The notes: a model not told the origin generated them from the letters alone. A DNA stretch of 51,101 nt from Faecalicatena contorta (GCF_003149105.1 NZ_QGDS01000023.1:1-51101); one strand, 5' to 3'; shown: positions 17,583-26,520, counted from the stretch's first letter. Made by a program: numbers and translations.

Positions 17583-18440
17583 ATGGAAAGGAAAAAGATA
17601 TATTCGAATTGGTTCATCGTACCGGCAATGGTGATTTTTACTGTGTTTTTTCTTCTGCCGATGGTGATATCCTTTTTTTTCAGTATGACGGTGTGGGATT
17701 TTAACAGTTTCACATTTTGCGGATTTGACAATTTTAAGACTTTCTTTTCAGACACCTCCTTGTCAAGTTCGATTAAAAATACTTTGATTTATGCAATTCT
17801 TACCTGTGGACTGAAAGTGATTCTTGCATTTTTCCTGGCAGTGTTTCTGACAAGTAAAATTAAAACGAAGAATTTCCTCAGATCTGTAGTGTTTTTCCCA
17901 AACCTGATTAGTACCATAGCAGTAGGAATTACATTTTGTGCTCTGATGCACCCGTCAAAGGGGCTGATCAACCAGGTAATTACGATGCTGAGCGGGACAG
18001 GGATGGACTGGCTTGGAAATACGAAGACGGCGCTCTATGCGGTTATATTAACGGATGTATGGAAGGGTGTCGGTGTGGCAACGGTGATTTTTATTGCAGG
18101 AATGCAGTCAATTGACAAGACTTATTATGAGGCAGCATCCATAGACGGTGCCACCGGGTGGGAGCAGCTGAAGGCAATTACTGTGCCTCTTAGCAGACCT
18201 GCTATGAATTCCGTAATTATCCTGGCATTTATCAGCGGTATGCGTACATTTGATTTAATCTGGGCTATGACAGGCGGAGGCCCGGGGTATGTGACGGAGG
18301 TAATGGCATCTACAGTGTATAAACAATATGCGGCAGGGTTTTATGGATTATCTACTGCAGGAAATGTAATTATGTTTATTCTGATTGCCATTCTGGCATT
18401 TCCGCTTCAGAAATTTCTGCTTAGCAGGGAGGTAGATTAG
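17583..18440 (+). CDS. ABC sugar permease (MalF/UgpA type)
   Basis: A 285-residue integral membrane permease with six predicted segments, beginning with WFIVPAMVIFTVFFLLPMVI. The ATPase-docking EAA loop is YYEAASIDGATGWEQLKAIT followed by VPLSRPA (about 182-208). It starts 7 nt after the binding-protein stop codon. It forms the channel with the permease at 18443; no ATPase gene is present in the locus, so a shared MsmX-type ATPase encoded elsewhere probably powers both, as known for this transporter class. Confidence 0.93.
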   Translation: MERKKIYSNWFIVPAMVIFTVFFLLPMVISFFFSMTVWDFNSFTFCGFDNFKTFFSDTSLSSSIKNTLIYAILTCGLKVILAFFLAVFLTSKIKTKNFLRSVVFFPNLISTIAVGITFCALMHPSKGLINQVITMLSGTGMDWLGNTKTALYAVILTDVWKGVGVATVIFIAGMQSIDKTYYEAASIDGATGWEQLKAITVPLSRPAMNSVIILAFISGMRTFDLIWAMTGGGPGYVTEVMASTVYKQYAAGFYGLSTAGNVIMFILIAILAFPLQKFLLSREVD

Positions 18441-18442
18441 CT

Positions 18443-19273
18443 GTGAAAAGAAAAAAGAGATTATATCTTCTGGGAGATGTTTTGGGAATTCTGGGCGCAA
18501 TCGTAGTATTTATTGTTCCATTTGTATTTATGCTGGTCAATGCTCTGAAAGAACGGCGTGAAGCCAACTTGTTAAGTATAGGGCTGCCAAAAGAAACCCA
18601 TTGGGAAAACTTTATTGAAGTATTTAAGGCAAATGATTATCAAATTCTGACAGCTTTCAAAAACAGCGGTCTGCTTGTAGTTGGCTCTGTATTGATACTA
18701 ATTGTAGTTGGCTCTATGGGCGGATATGTTTTGCAGAGAAGAAAAGATTCTGTCATGGGTGTAATGAATTCGCTGATTATGGCCGGCCTGATGGTACCGG
18801 CAGCGATTCTCCCGACAATCTGGGTGCTGCAGAAACTTCATCTCTATAAAACAATAGGGGGAATGATAATGGTAGAGGTTGCGCTGCAGATACCGTTCAC
18901 AATTATGCTGTTTAGAGGATTTATGAGTTCTATTCCGATTGAATTGGAAGAGGCGGGATATATGGATGGATGTTCACGCTGGAAAATTTTTACTACTATT
19001 ATTTTTCCACTGCTGAAGCCAGTGACATCTACCGTAATTATTTTGAACGCGGTAACAATATTTAACGATTTTACAAATCCGCTGTACTTTCTTCCGGGCT
19101 CGGAAAATGCAACAGTACAGTTAACGCTTTATAATTTCATGGGGCAGTATTCCAGTTCTTACAATATGCTGTTTGCAGATGTTATTTTGATTACAGTCCC
19201 CATGCTCCTGCTCTTTATATTCTTTAATAAGAGAATTGTAGACGGCATGGTGGCAGGCGCAGTGAAAGGTTAG
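18443..19273 (+). CDS. ABC sugar permease (MalG/UgpE type)
   Basis: A 276-residue second permease with six membrane segments (first IVVFIVPFVFMLVNALK) and the EAA loop ELEEAGYMDGCSRWKIFTTI then IFPLLKP. The start is GTG at 18443, 2 nt after the previous stop codon, which implies translational coupling. With the upstream gene it forms the transmembrane channel of a carbohydrate importer. A terminator follows at 19298. Confidence 0.93.
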   Translation: MKRKKRLYLLGDVLGILGAIVVFIVPFVFMLVNALKERREANLLSIGLPKETHWENFIEVFKANDYQILTAFKNSGLLVVGSVLILIVVGSMGGYVLQRRKDSVMGVMNSLIMAGLMVPAAILPTIWVLQKLHLYKTIGGMIMVEVALQIPFTIMLFRGFMSSIPIELEEAGYMDGCSRWKIFTTIIFPLLKPVTSTVIILNAVTIFNDFTNPLYFLPGSENATVQLTLYNFMGQYSSSYNMLFADVILITVPMLLLFIFFNKRIVDGMVAGAVKG

Positions 19274-19297
19274 AAAAAACTAAAAGGCAGGAAACAG

Positions 19298-19332
19298 GGC
19301 TGAGTCAGATCAATTCTGTCTCCAGCCTTTTT
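19298..19332 (+). terminator. Terminator after ABC permease
   Basis: GGCTG pairs with CAGCC, and AGTCAGA with TCTGTCT inside (one mismatch), followed by TTTTT. It ends the rhamnoside operon before the sensor kinase gene. TATAAT at 19337-19342 may be a -10 box for the next unit. Confidence 0.8.
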
Positions 19333-19342
19333 ATGGTATAAT

Positions 19343-19490
19343 GCTTTTATTCTCGCGAAGGCAACGAGCCAAGTGGACATGCTTGCATGTACATTTGGCG
19401 ACTGCCGGTGGGGTCAAATACCCTGTAACTCACCGCGCTGCAAATTTGATGCCCAGTAGCTTGCTGCGGGGGCTTTGACTTAGAAGGGGG
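19343..19490 (+). other. Highly structured intergenic element upstream of sensor kinase
   Basis: At least three hairpins lie in a row. The first is GCCAAGTGGACATGC with GCATGTACATTTGGC (19368-19399), about 15 bp with a 2-nt loop. The second is CGGTG/CACCG enclosing GGGT/ACCC (19406-19435). The third is GCCC/GGGC with GTAGC/GCTGC (19451-19473). In addition TCAAAT in the second loop can pair with ATTTGA at 19444-19449, a possible pseudoknot. It is richer in G+C than its surroundings. It may be a leader RNA of the kinase gene or a small mobile repeat; one window cannot decide. Confidence 0.6.
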
Positions 19491-19497
19491 AAAGGGC

Positions 19498-21285
19498 ATG
19501 AAGTTTCAAAAGAAAATTATTCTTGTATATGCCGCATTTTCAGTATTAATAACAGGAATTTTTGCAGCCGCATACTACAATTTGAACGTGCGCCAATATA
19601 AGGAAAGAGAGTATGGAAATATCAAAACTGTATCTCATGTAAAATTGCAGCAGATGGAAGACACCCTGGAAGGGATGGAGTCGGCCATTACGTGGGTGCT
19701 GTCTGATATAGAGGTGCTGGAAGCACTGAAAAGACTGGCTACTATGGAGACAAATTCTTATGAAGATATGTATTTCAGCGAATCCACTGCCACAGTACGC
19801 TCAAAAATGAATTCTTATTATCTGACAGAAAAATTTTACAGGACCATATTTTTTAATAAAATGGGGGTTACAATTGCAAATAATAATTATGCAGCTACAG
19901 CATTGGATTCCGAAGCAGACTATCAAAGCTATCCCTGGGTGGAGAAAGTGAGCAGCCACGGAGGCAGGGACGTTATTCTGGGTCTTCATCAGGATGATTG
20001 GGGAAACCGGATCAGGCCCCAGGTTATTTCCGTAGTAAAGGAAATACAGGGGATGGATATGGGATATATTGAAGTGCAGAAAGATAAAAAATCTCTTGAT
20101 ATTATGATGGAAAACTCAGACTCACGGATTACATACATCTTTTATACGAAGGATGGCAGGTTTATTTATTCCGATACGGATACCGCAGACGCAGATTATT
20201 ACTGGAAGGTAATGCAGGAAAACCCTACAGACATACGCAAAATTGAGACCGAAAGTGGAGAGGAAGCATTATGCCTGATGCAGCAATCTGCGTTTCAGGA
20301 TGTTGTGCTTTTGACTGTCACCCGGGTAGATATTAGCAGGAGTGCAGTTCTGGCTGTGCTGCCAGTGAGTCTTCTCCTGCTTTTTGGAGCTTTAGTTCTG
20401 TCACTGGGGTATATTTATCTTACCTCAAGGCAGCTTACAAAACCCATCCAGCAGCTACAGCATTTCATGGACACCACCAGGCTGGATAATATGGAGGCAG
20501 AAATACCGGAGAAAATCTCCAATGATGAAATTGAAGCACTTTATGTATCTTACAAAGATGTAATGAACCGGCTGAATGATTCCATGCTGAAAGAAAAGCG
20601 CATGTCACTTTTATCCTTGCAGGCCCAGTTTGATTTGCTGCAGGCCCAGGTGAACCCTCACTTTATATATAATGTACTGAATGTAATATCCAGCAGGGGG
20701 ATGGTATCTGATGATGAAGTGATCTGTGATATGTGCAGCCAGCTTGCAGGAATGCTCCGGTATTCTACGAATACAAAGGATAAGTATGCTGTGGTAAGGC
20801 AGGAAATTGAATATCTTGAACTTTACCTTGGGTTACTGAAGTACAGATATGATTATAAATTCTCCTATACCATCGAAGTTGACAGCAGGATATACACCCG
20901 GCCACTCCCTAAGATTGTCCTGCAGCAGATTGTGGAAAATGCAGTGAATCATGGGTATAGAGGCAGTACCGATGTCATCCGGGTGAAGGTAAGCGGAGGC
21001 CAAAATGAGGATGGATGGTATCTGAAAGTTCACGATGATGGTCAGGGGATAGGGGAAGAAAAATTGGTAAAAATAAACAAAAATATTTCCTATACAAAAA
21101 ATAAGTTTACTATACACAGAAGTGATGTGGAATTGGAAATAGGGGGAATGGGTCTGGTGAATACATATGCCCGCCTCTATCTTCTGTATAATGAGGATTT
21201 GATTTTTGAAATATTGCCTGCAGAAGGGGGAGGAACGGATGTGATAATAGGGGTAAAGGAGAAGAGAGGAGAAAAGGATGTATAG
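19498..21285 (+). CDS. YesM-like sensor histidine kinase
   Basis: A 595-residue kinase of the LytS/YesM class. One membrane segment (about 7-27) precedes an extracellular sensor region (about 28-285), then a second segment (about 283-309), a HAMP linker (TSRQLTKPIQQLQHFMDTTR) and a His_kinase domain. The phosphorylated His388 is in QAQVNPHFIYN. The ATPase part has VENAVNHGYRG (N box) and DDGQGIGEEKL, GGMGLVN (G boxes). It should sense a sugar-related signal outside and phosphorylate the regulator encoded next, whose gene overlaps this one by 8 bases. Such pairs usually control adjacent ABC sugar importers, here the operon at 13530-19273. Confidence 0.94.
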   Translation: MKFQKKIILVYAAFSVLITGIFAAAYYNLNVRQYKEREYGNIKTVSHVKLQQMEDTLEGMESAITWVLSDIEVLEALKRLATMETNSYEDMYFSESTATVRSKMNSYYLTEKFYRTIFFNKMGVTIANNNYAATALDSEADYQSYPWVEKVSSHGGRDVILGLHQDDWGNRIRPQVISVVKEIQGMDMGYIEVQKDKKSLDIMMENSDSRITYIFYTKDGRFIYSDTDTADADYYWKVMQENPTDIRKIETESGEEALCLMQQSAFQDVVLLTVTRVDISRSAVLAVLPVSLLLLFGALVLSLGYIYLTSRQLTKPIQQLQHFMDTTRLDNMEAEIPEKISNDEIEALYVSYKDVMNRLNDSMLKEKRMSLLSLQAQFDLLQAQVNPHFIYNVLNVISSRGMVSDDEVICDMCSQLAGMLRYSTNTKDKYAVVRQEIEYLELYLGLLKYRYDYKFSYTIEVDSRIYTRPLPKIVLQQIVENAVNHGYRGSTDVIRVKVSGGQNEDGWYLKVHDDGQGIGEEKLVKINKNISYTKNKFTIHRSDVELEIGGMGLVNTYARLYLLYNEDLIFEILPAEGGGTDVIIGVKEKRGEKDV

Positions 21286-22804
21286 AATTGTTGTGGCAGA
21301 AGATGAACCAGCGGCTTTGGGCCATGTTTGTATGATTCTGGAAAAGAAATGCCCCCAGTACCAGATTATAGGAACGGCAGGAAATGGACTGGAAGCTTTG
21401 TGCCTCATCCGAAGGGAGCAGCCAGACGTATTGATTTCTGATGTGAGAATGCCAGTAATGGATGGGATACGGCTGATATCAAAAGTAAAGGAAGAATATC
21501 CAGAGATCCTTTCTATCATTGTCAGCGGATATTCGGAATTTGAATATGCGAAAGGAGCACTTCGATCAGGAGTCTGCGATTATCTTCTGAAGCCCCTTGC
21601 CCCGTCAGATATAAAGGAGCTGATGGACAGGCTGGAACCTCGGTTAGACGCACTGTACTACGAAAAGCGGAACAAATTGTTGAAAGCATTGTGCAGCGGA
21701 GCGGAATCTGATTCCCGGGATTCTCTGTACCGTTACTTTCCGAAAGGGCGGTATTATGCGGCAATCTACAGAAAAAACGGACTTCCAAAAAGGTTTTCCC
21801 GGAAGACAGGCGTAGAGATATTTTCAATGGAGGAAGAGAAGGTTTATATTTACGGGAGGGATGAAATGGAATCCCTATATCTTTTCCCGGAAAAACTGTT
21901 GTTTTTGGAGGATTTCGGAGAGATGGCAGAGTGTATTTTTGAAAAAGAAAGAAATGCATATACATACCTGACGGCGGTAATGTACGAAGAATCCCTTACT
22001 TTAGAAGAATTCCCCCGAATTGTAAAAAGGATGTACCGGAAGTTGGATGAGTCTATTGTAATTGGAGAAAACCAGATGCAGAAGCTTTCTTGTGAAAAGG
22101 TAGAAGAAGGCGGTTTTCCAGCGGCAAGAAGTCAGTGCGCGGGGGAATGGAACATAGAGGAAAAAGAAAAATTAGAACATATAGAATATTTAATCCGGTA
22201 TAAAGAAAATGGGGAGTTTGCAGAAGAGATAAAGAAACTATTTAATATATATTGCAAACAAAAATATAGTCAGATATGCGTTGAATCGGCTGTGAAATAT
22301 ATTTTCCAACTGATATATAACACCTGTCCTTCTGTAAAGAATGTTATAGACCTGGAATTCATGCTGGATGATGCGTTTTACTATGCTTCGAATATGCAGG
22401 AGCTGACAGAGAGTATTCTCACCATTGTAAAGCAGTGTGTCCCGGAGCTGGGGAAAGAGAAAATCGATAATAAGGAACAGTTTTTCCAATCTATTATATA
22501 TTATTTGAACGGACATATGGAGGAGGCCATAACCCTGGGAAGTATCTGTAAAAGGTTTGGAATATCTCAGACATCTTTAAGCAGAATGTTCCGTACTTAT
22601 GAAGGCACCTCCTTTAGCAATTATCTTACCAGAATAAGAATTGAAAAAGCAAAGCAGATGATGCAGCAGGATCCAGAAGCCTATATCAGAGATATAGCCG
22701 AACGTGTAGGATACAGTGATCAGTTCTATTTTAGCAGGATATTTCGTTCAGTGACCGGTATCTGCCCAAAAGAATACATGGAGAAAGCCATATTGCAAAT
22801 CTGA
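21278..22804 (+). CDS. YesN-like response regulator (REC + AraC)
   Basis: A 508-residue response regulator. The receiver domain (about 1-120) has acidic pocket EDE, phospho-acceptor Asp55 in ISDVRMPVMDG and Lys in LLKPLAP. A middle region of about 270 residues has no clear motif. The C-terminal AraC-type double helix-turn-helix covers about 405-505 (ITLGSICKRFGISQTSLSRM and IRDIAERVGYSDQFYFSRIF). It should activate transcription of the neighbouring sugar-uptake genes after phosphorylation by the overlapping YesM-like kinase. AGGAGA upstream lies inside the kinase gene. Confidence 0.94.
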   Translation: MYRIVVAEDEPAALGHVCMILEKKCPQYQIIGTAGNGLEALCLIRREQPDVLISDVRMPVMDGIRLISKVKEEYPEILSIIVSGYSEFEYAKGALRSGVCDYLLKPLAPSDIKELMDRLEPRLDALYYEKRNKLLKALCSGAESDSRDSLYRYFPKGRYYAAIYRKNGLPKRFSRKTGVEIFSMEEEKVYIYGRDEMESLYLFPEKLLFLEDFGEMAECIFEKERNAYTYLTAVMYEESLTLEEFPRIVKRMYRKLDESIVIGENQMQKLSCEKVEEGGFPAARSQCAGEWNIEEKEKLEHIEYLIRYKENGEFAEEIKKLFNIYCKQKYSQICVESAVKYIFQLIYNTCPSVKNVIDLEFMLDDAFYYASNMQELTESILTIVKQCVPELGKEKIDNKEQFFQSIIYYLNGHMEEAITLGSICKRFGISQTSLSRMFRTYEGTSFSNYLTRIRIEKAKQMMQQDPEAYIRDIAERVGYSDQFYFSRIFRSVTGICPKEYMEKAILQI

Positions 22805-23120
22805 TATAAAAGAGTTAAAGTCTTTTCAAACTCTATTTTAAGGCGATTGAGATAAATCAAAGAAGAAATATTTTTGTAAAAAACAATTCAGCAGGGAAGA
22901 TGATGAAATATATTACTATAAAGAATGCATGTTGAGAGATGTTTATTAAATGGAGATTGCCGTAAGTCACTGATTGGATTATAATATTTAGTAAGATTAT
23001 ATGAAAGCTGGGTATTTTGTATTCTGGAGTGTTTGTGTGCCAAAATGAGGATAAAATACTTATGGGCAGAAAATTTGAAGAAGAGTTATACCAGTGCGGA
23101 ATTTTAAAGGGAGGTAAGAA
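22805..23120 (+). other. Intergenic region, 316 nt
   Basis: AT-rich and without a convincing gene. A weak terminator (AGAGTT with AACTCT, then ATTTTA) lies at 22811-22838 directly behind the response regulator. A 20-codon frame from 23062 ends four bases into the next gene and shares its ribosome-binding region, so it could be a coupling peptide, but it has no ribosome-binding site of its own that I can see. Confidence 0.5.
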
Positions 23121-23666
23121 ATGATGATAGAATGTAAAACTATAATGAATAAAAATTCGCTTTCTATAATAAGTAAATATTATTATAGAAATACGGAATA
23201 TATACGCAAACTTAAGATAGTATTGCTGATTTGCGGTGTTCTTCTTTTTTTGATTGGCATTCCTTTTTTGACAATACAGTTTTTTACGAGTAGCTTTGAC
23301 CTGAGTGGGAATACAAGCTTTATAATTTTTGCAGTAATATTAGGGGCAATATGTTTGTGGTATGTAGCTGGGGGAATGGAAAAGCAGGGGACTTACGCCA
23401 TTGTAAAGCAATACTTTAAAAATGGAGAAAAAGAGAAAGTGTATAATTATACTTTTACTAAGGAAGGGATAAATATTGAGGATTCTGGAAATACGGCTTT
23501 TTATAAATGGTCTTCAATAGAAAAGAATTATGAGGAGGACCATTATTATATCTATGTGGCTAATAGCAAATATATTGTAATTGATAAGATGGGGTTTGTA
23601 GGTAATAGTCAATCTGAGTATGAAAATTTGATAAAAGAAGTTTTAAAAGAGCCAATTGATAAGTAA
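23121..23666 (+). CDS. YcxB-like membrane protein
   Basis: A 181-residue protein with two hydrophobic segments close together (LKIVLLICGVLLFLIGIPFL at about 31-50, and FIIFAVILGAICLWYVAGG). A cytosolic C-terminal domain follows with the pattern YNYTFTKEGINIEDSGN then TAFYKWSSIEKNYEEDHYYI, which is the YcxB-like signature (short strands, Trp-Ser, then Tyr-rich strand). Function of the family is unknown. GGGAGG precedes the ATG. It has its own terminator and is probably not co-transcribed with the GTPase gene. Confidence 0.8.
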   Translation: MMIECKTIMNKNSLSIISKYYYRNTEYIRKLKIVLLICGVLLFLIGIPFLTIQFFTSSFDLSGNTSFIIFAVILGAICLWYVAGGMEKQGTYAIVKQYFKNGEKEKVYNYTFTKEGINIEDSGNTAFYKWSSIEKNYEEDHYYIYVANSKYIVIDKMGFVGNSQSEYENLIKEVLKEPIDK

Positions 23667-23683
23667 TCTAAAATTAAAACATT

Positions 23684-23715
23684 GTACCATAATGTCATAT
23701 TATGATACGTTTTTT
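23684..23715 (+). terminator. Terminator of YcxB-like gene
   Basis: GTACCATAAT pairs with ATTATGATAC (one mismatch) around GTCAT, followed by GTTTTTT. Confidence 0.8.
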
Positions 23716-23769
23716 GAATTCTTATGTTATGATAAAAAAGATTGAAGAAATACCAGGGGAGAATTATTT

Positions 23770-26454
23770 TTGGAAGCAAACGGAAAAAAACAGTTGATAG
23801 TGGGAATCCTGGCTCATGTAGACGCAGGAAAAACAACTTTATCAGAGAGTATGCTGTATGTCAGCGGAAGTATCCGGAAGCAGGGGCGGGTAGATCACCA
23901 GAATGCATTTTTGGACACGTATGAGCTGGAGCGTGCCAGAGGGATTACAATATTTTCCAAGCAGGCAGTATTTTCCTGGAAGGACATGGACATTACACTG
24001 CTTGATACGCCTGGGCACGTAGACTTTTCCGCAGAGATGGAGCGCACTCTCCAGGTGTTGGATTATGCCATTCTTGTGATAAGCGGAGCGGATGGTGTGC
24101 AGGGGCATACCGCTACACTTTGGCGTCTTCTGAAACGGTATCAGATTCCTGTTTTTGTGTTTATAAACAAAATGGATCAGGAGGGAACCAATCGGGAAGT
24201 TATTTTGGAAGAGCTGAAGAAACGTCTGGGAAACGGCTGTGTTGATTTTATCAGAATTTCTACTTCGGGGCAGGGTGATGAAGAATGGTTTGAAGAACTT
24301 GCCATGTGCCAGGACGAATTACTGGAGGAGTATCTTGGGACAGGACAGATAAAGATGAATTCTGTGGGAGAAGCAATCAAGGCCAGAAAAGTATTTCCCT
24401 GTTATTTTGGCTCAGCTCTTTATGCGGAGGGTGTAGAGGAATTGATGGAAGGTCTGCGGGAGTATACAAGAAGCAGAACATACCCGTCCGGTTTTGGTGC
24501 AAAGGTTTATAAGATCGCCCGGGATGAGCAGGGAAACAGGCTGACTTATTTGAAAGTGACCGGGGGAACCCTTAAAGTAAAGGACATACTTCCGGATATA
24601 GAGGAAAAAGTAAATCAGATCCGCATTTATTCCGGTTCAAAATATGAAACGGTGCAGGAAGTGGCAGCAGGCAGAGTCTGTGCCGCCGCTGGGCTTAACA
24701 ATACTTATCCGGGACAGGGAATCGGTGGGGAAGAGGGACTGGATATGTTTATTTTGGAGCCGGTTCTTACCTATCAGGTACAGCTTCCCCCGGAATGTGA
24801 TGTGCACCGCATGCTGCAAAATCTGAGACAACTGGAGGAAGAAGAGCCTCAGCTGCACATTGTCTGGGAAGAGCAGCTGGGGGAAATCCATGCACAGTTG
24901 ATGGGTGAGGTGCAGACGGAGATATTAAAAAGTATCATTTTGGAGCGGTTTGGAGTTTGTGTGGAATTTGGAACAGGGAATATTGTATACAAAGAAACTA
25001 TAGAAGGCTCCGCAGAGGGTGTGGGGCATTTTGAACCTCTGCGCCACTATGCAGAAGTACATCTTTTGCTGGAGGAGGGGGAGCAGGGGCAGGGACTTCA
25101 GTTTGCGGCAGACTGCAGCGAGGATATGCTGGACCGGAACTGGCAGCGGCTGATTCTCACCCATTTGGAAGAAAAAGAACACAGAGGAGTGCTGACAGGT
25201 TCTGGAATTACAGATATGAAAATCACGTTGATTGCGGGACGAGCCCACCTTAAGCACACCGAAGGCGGAGATTTCCGTCAGGCGACTTACCGGGCAGTAC
25301 GCCAGGGCCTGAAAAAAGCGAAAAGTGTCCTGTTAGAGCCCTATTATGAGTTCCGTTTAGAAGTCCCTTCAGAGAATATAGGCCGCGCCATGTCGGATAT
25401 TCAGAAAATGTACGGAAGCTTTGAACAGCCTGAAATGGACGGAGAGCTATCTATCCTTACAGGGACGGTGCCGGTATCTACCATGAGAGGGTATCAGACA
25501 GAACTGCTTTCCTATACAGGAGGACGAGGCAGGATGTTCTGCAGCCTGAAAGGGTACATGCCGTGTCATAATGCAGAGGAAGTGATAGAACAAATAGGAT
25601 ACGATTCAGAAGCAGATGCTGAGAATCCCACAGGTTCCGTCTTTTGTGCACATGGTGCAGGATTTGTTGTGAGATGGAACAAGGTGGAGGAGTATATGCA
25701 TGTGGAAAGCCCTCTCAGACTGCAGGTATCAAAACAGGAGGAACAATTATATGAGCCGCCTGTATCTGTTTCACGTATAGAGTTGACCCAGGAAGAGCTG
25801 GATGCCATTTATAGAAGGACTCCGGATCCGGTGCGAAGAAAACAATCCAACGGTCCCGTGACCATAAAGGGGGCGGAAAAGGGAAAGCCTGACGGTAAGT
25901 GGGAAGAACGGGAGAAAGAGAAGAAAACCAGGGAAGAATATCTGCTGGTAGATGGGTATAACATTATTTTTGCCTGGGAAGAGTTGAAAGAGCTGGCGGA
26001 AGTGAATATTGAAGGTGCCAGAGACAAGCTAATGGATATACTATGCAATTATCAGGGATATCGGAAATGTACCGTAATTCTTGTATTTGATGCCTATAAA
26101 GTGGAAGGGAATTTAGGAGAGATCCAGAAATACCACAACATTATTGTAGTGTACACAAAAGAAGCAGAGACGGCAGACCAGTATATTGAAAAAACAGTCC
26201 GCAATATGGGCAGAAAATACGACGTTACGGTAGCCACCTCCGACGCACTGGAACAAATTATCATCATGGGTCAGGGAGCACAGCGCCTTTCTGCGGCAGG
26301 GCTGAAAGAAGAGGTAGAGCTGATGCTGAAAGAAATACGGAGTGAATATTTGGGCAGACCAGCTGAAGACAGGAATTATCTGTTTGACTATCTGACTGAG
26401 GACCTGGCGAAAGAGATGGAGAGCGTGAGGCTGGGGGGAAAAAAGAAATTTTGA
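23770..26454 (+). CDS. TetM/EF-G-like ribosomal GTPase fused to YacP/Rae1-type NYN nuclease
   Basis: An 894-residue two-part protein. Residues 1-675 follow the TetM/TetO and EF-G plan: G1 AHVDAGKT (15-22), G2 RGIT (57-60), G3 DTPGH (79-83), G4 NKMD (133-136), G5 GSAL (214-217), then domains II-V including LLEPYYEFRLEVP and TGGRGRMFCSLKGY. A charged linker (about 680-723) leads to a NYN domain (724-842) of the YacP/Rae1 family: DGYN (Asp728), FDAY (Asp774), TKEAETAD (Glu800, Asp803), TSDALEQ (Asp825) and GAQRLSA. TetM enters the ribosome to expel tetracycline; Rae1 of Bacillus cuts mRNA in the A site. The fusion suggests GTP-dependent delivery of an A-site nuclease, which is inference. TTG start with GGGAG 8 nt upstream. 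TetM-like proteins are usually about 640 residues, so the extension is large. Confidence 0.92.
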   Translation: MEANGKKQLIVGILAHVDAGKTTLSESMLYVSGSIRKQGRVDHQNAFLDTYELERARGITIFSKQAVFSWKDMDITLLDTPGHVDFSAEMERTLQVLDYAILVISGADGVQGHTATLWRLLKRYQIPVFVFINKMDQEGTNREVILEELKKRLGNGCVDFIRISTSGQGDEEWFEELAMCQDELLEEYLGTGQIKMNSVGEAIKARKVFPCYFGSALYAEGVEELMEGLREYTRSRTYPSGFGAKVYKIARDEQGNRLTYLKVTGGTLKVKDILPDIEEKVNQIRIYSGSKYETVQEVAAGRVCAAAGLNNTYPGQGIGGEEGLDMFILEPVLTYQVQLPPECDVHRMLQNLRQLEEEEPQLHIVWEEQLGEIHAQLMGEVQTEILKSIILERFGVCVEFGTGNIVYKETIEGSAEGVGHFEPLRHYAEVHLLLEEGEQGQGLQFAADCSEDMLDRNWQRLILTHLEEKEHRGVLTGSGITDMKITLIAGRAHLKHTEGGDFRQATYRAVRQGLKKAKSVLLEPYYEFRLEVPSENIGRAMSDIQKMYGSFEQPEMDGELSILTGTVPVSTMRGYQTELLSYTGGRGRMFCSLKGYMPCHNAEEVIEQIGYDSEADAENPTGSVFCAHGAGFVVRWNKVEEYMHVESPLRLQVSKQEEQLYEPPVSVSRIELTQEELDAIYRRTPDPVRRKQSNGPVTIKGAEKGKPDGKWEEREKEKKTREEYLLVDGYNIIFAWEELKELAEVNIEGARDKLMDILCNYQGYRKCTVILVFDAYKVEGNLGEIQKYHNIIVVYTKEAETADQYIEKTVRNMGRKYDVTVATSDALEQIIIMGQGAQRLSAAGLKEEVELMLKEIRSEYLGRPAEDRNYLFDYLTEDLAKEMESVRLGGKKKF

Positions 26455-26520
26455 GAATATTCTGAAAACGAAGAGCAAAGGGGTCAGTCCCTTTTCAAAA
26501 GGGACAGTCCCCTTTTTTGA
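26448..26520 (+). repeat. Dispersed repeat, copy B, forming the GTPase-NYN terminator
   Basis: The first 21 bases equal those at 455 (copy A). The repeat overlaps the last codons and stop codon of the GTPase-NYN gene. Its second part is a full stem-loop: GGGG, then GTCCCTTTT with AAAAGGGAC, then CCCC, and six T (26480-26518), so the inserted element now works as the terminator. Copy A has lost the second arm. Confidence 0.75.

Noticed and set aside
23062..23124. 20-codon frame before the YcxB-like gene
   Set aside because: No own ribosome-binding site and no recognisable sequence; only its overlap with the next start codon is suggestive.
23770..26454. Plain call of tetracycline resistance protein
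   Set aside because: The GTPase half is TetM-like, but the protein is about 250 residues longer and ends in a nuclease domain; resistance cannot be claimed from sequence.
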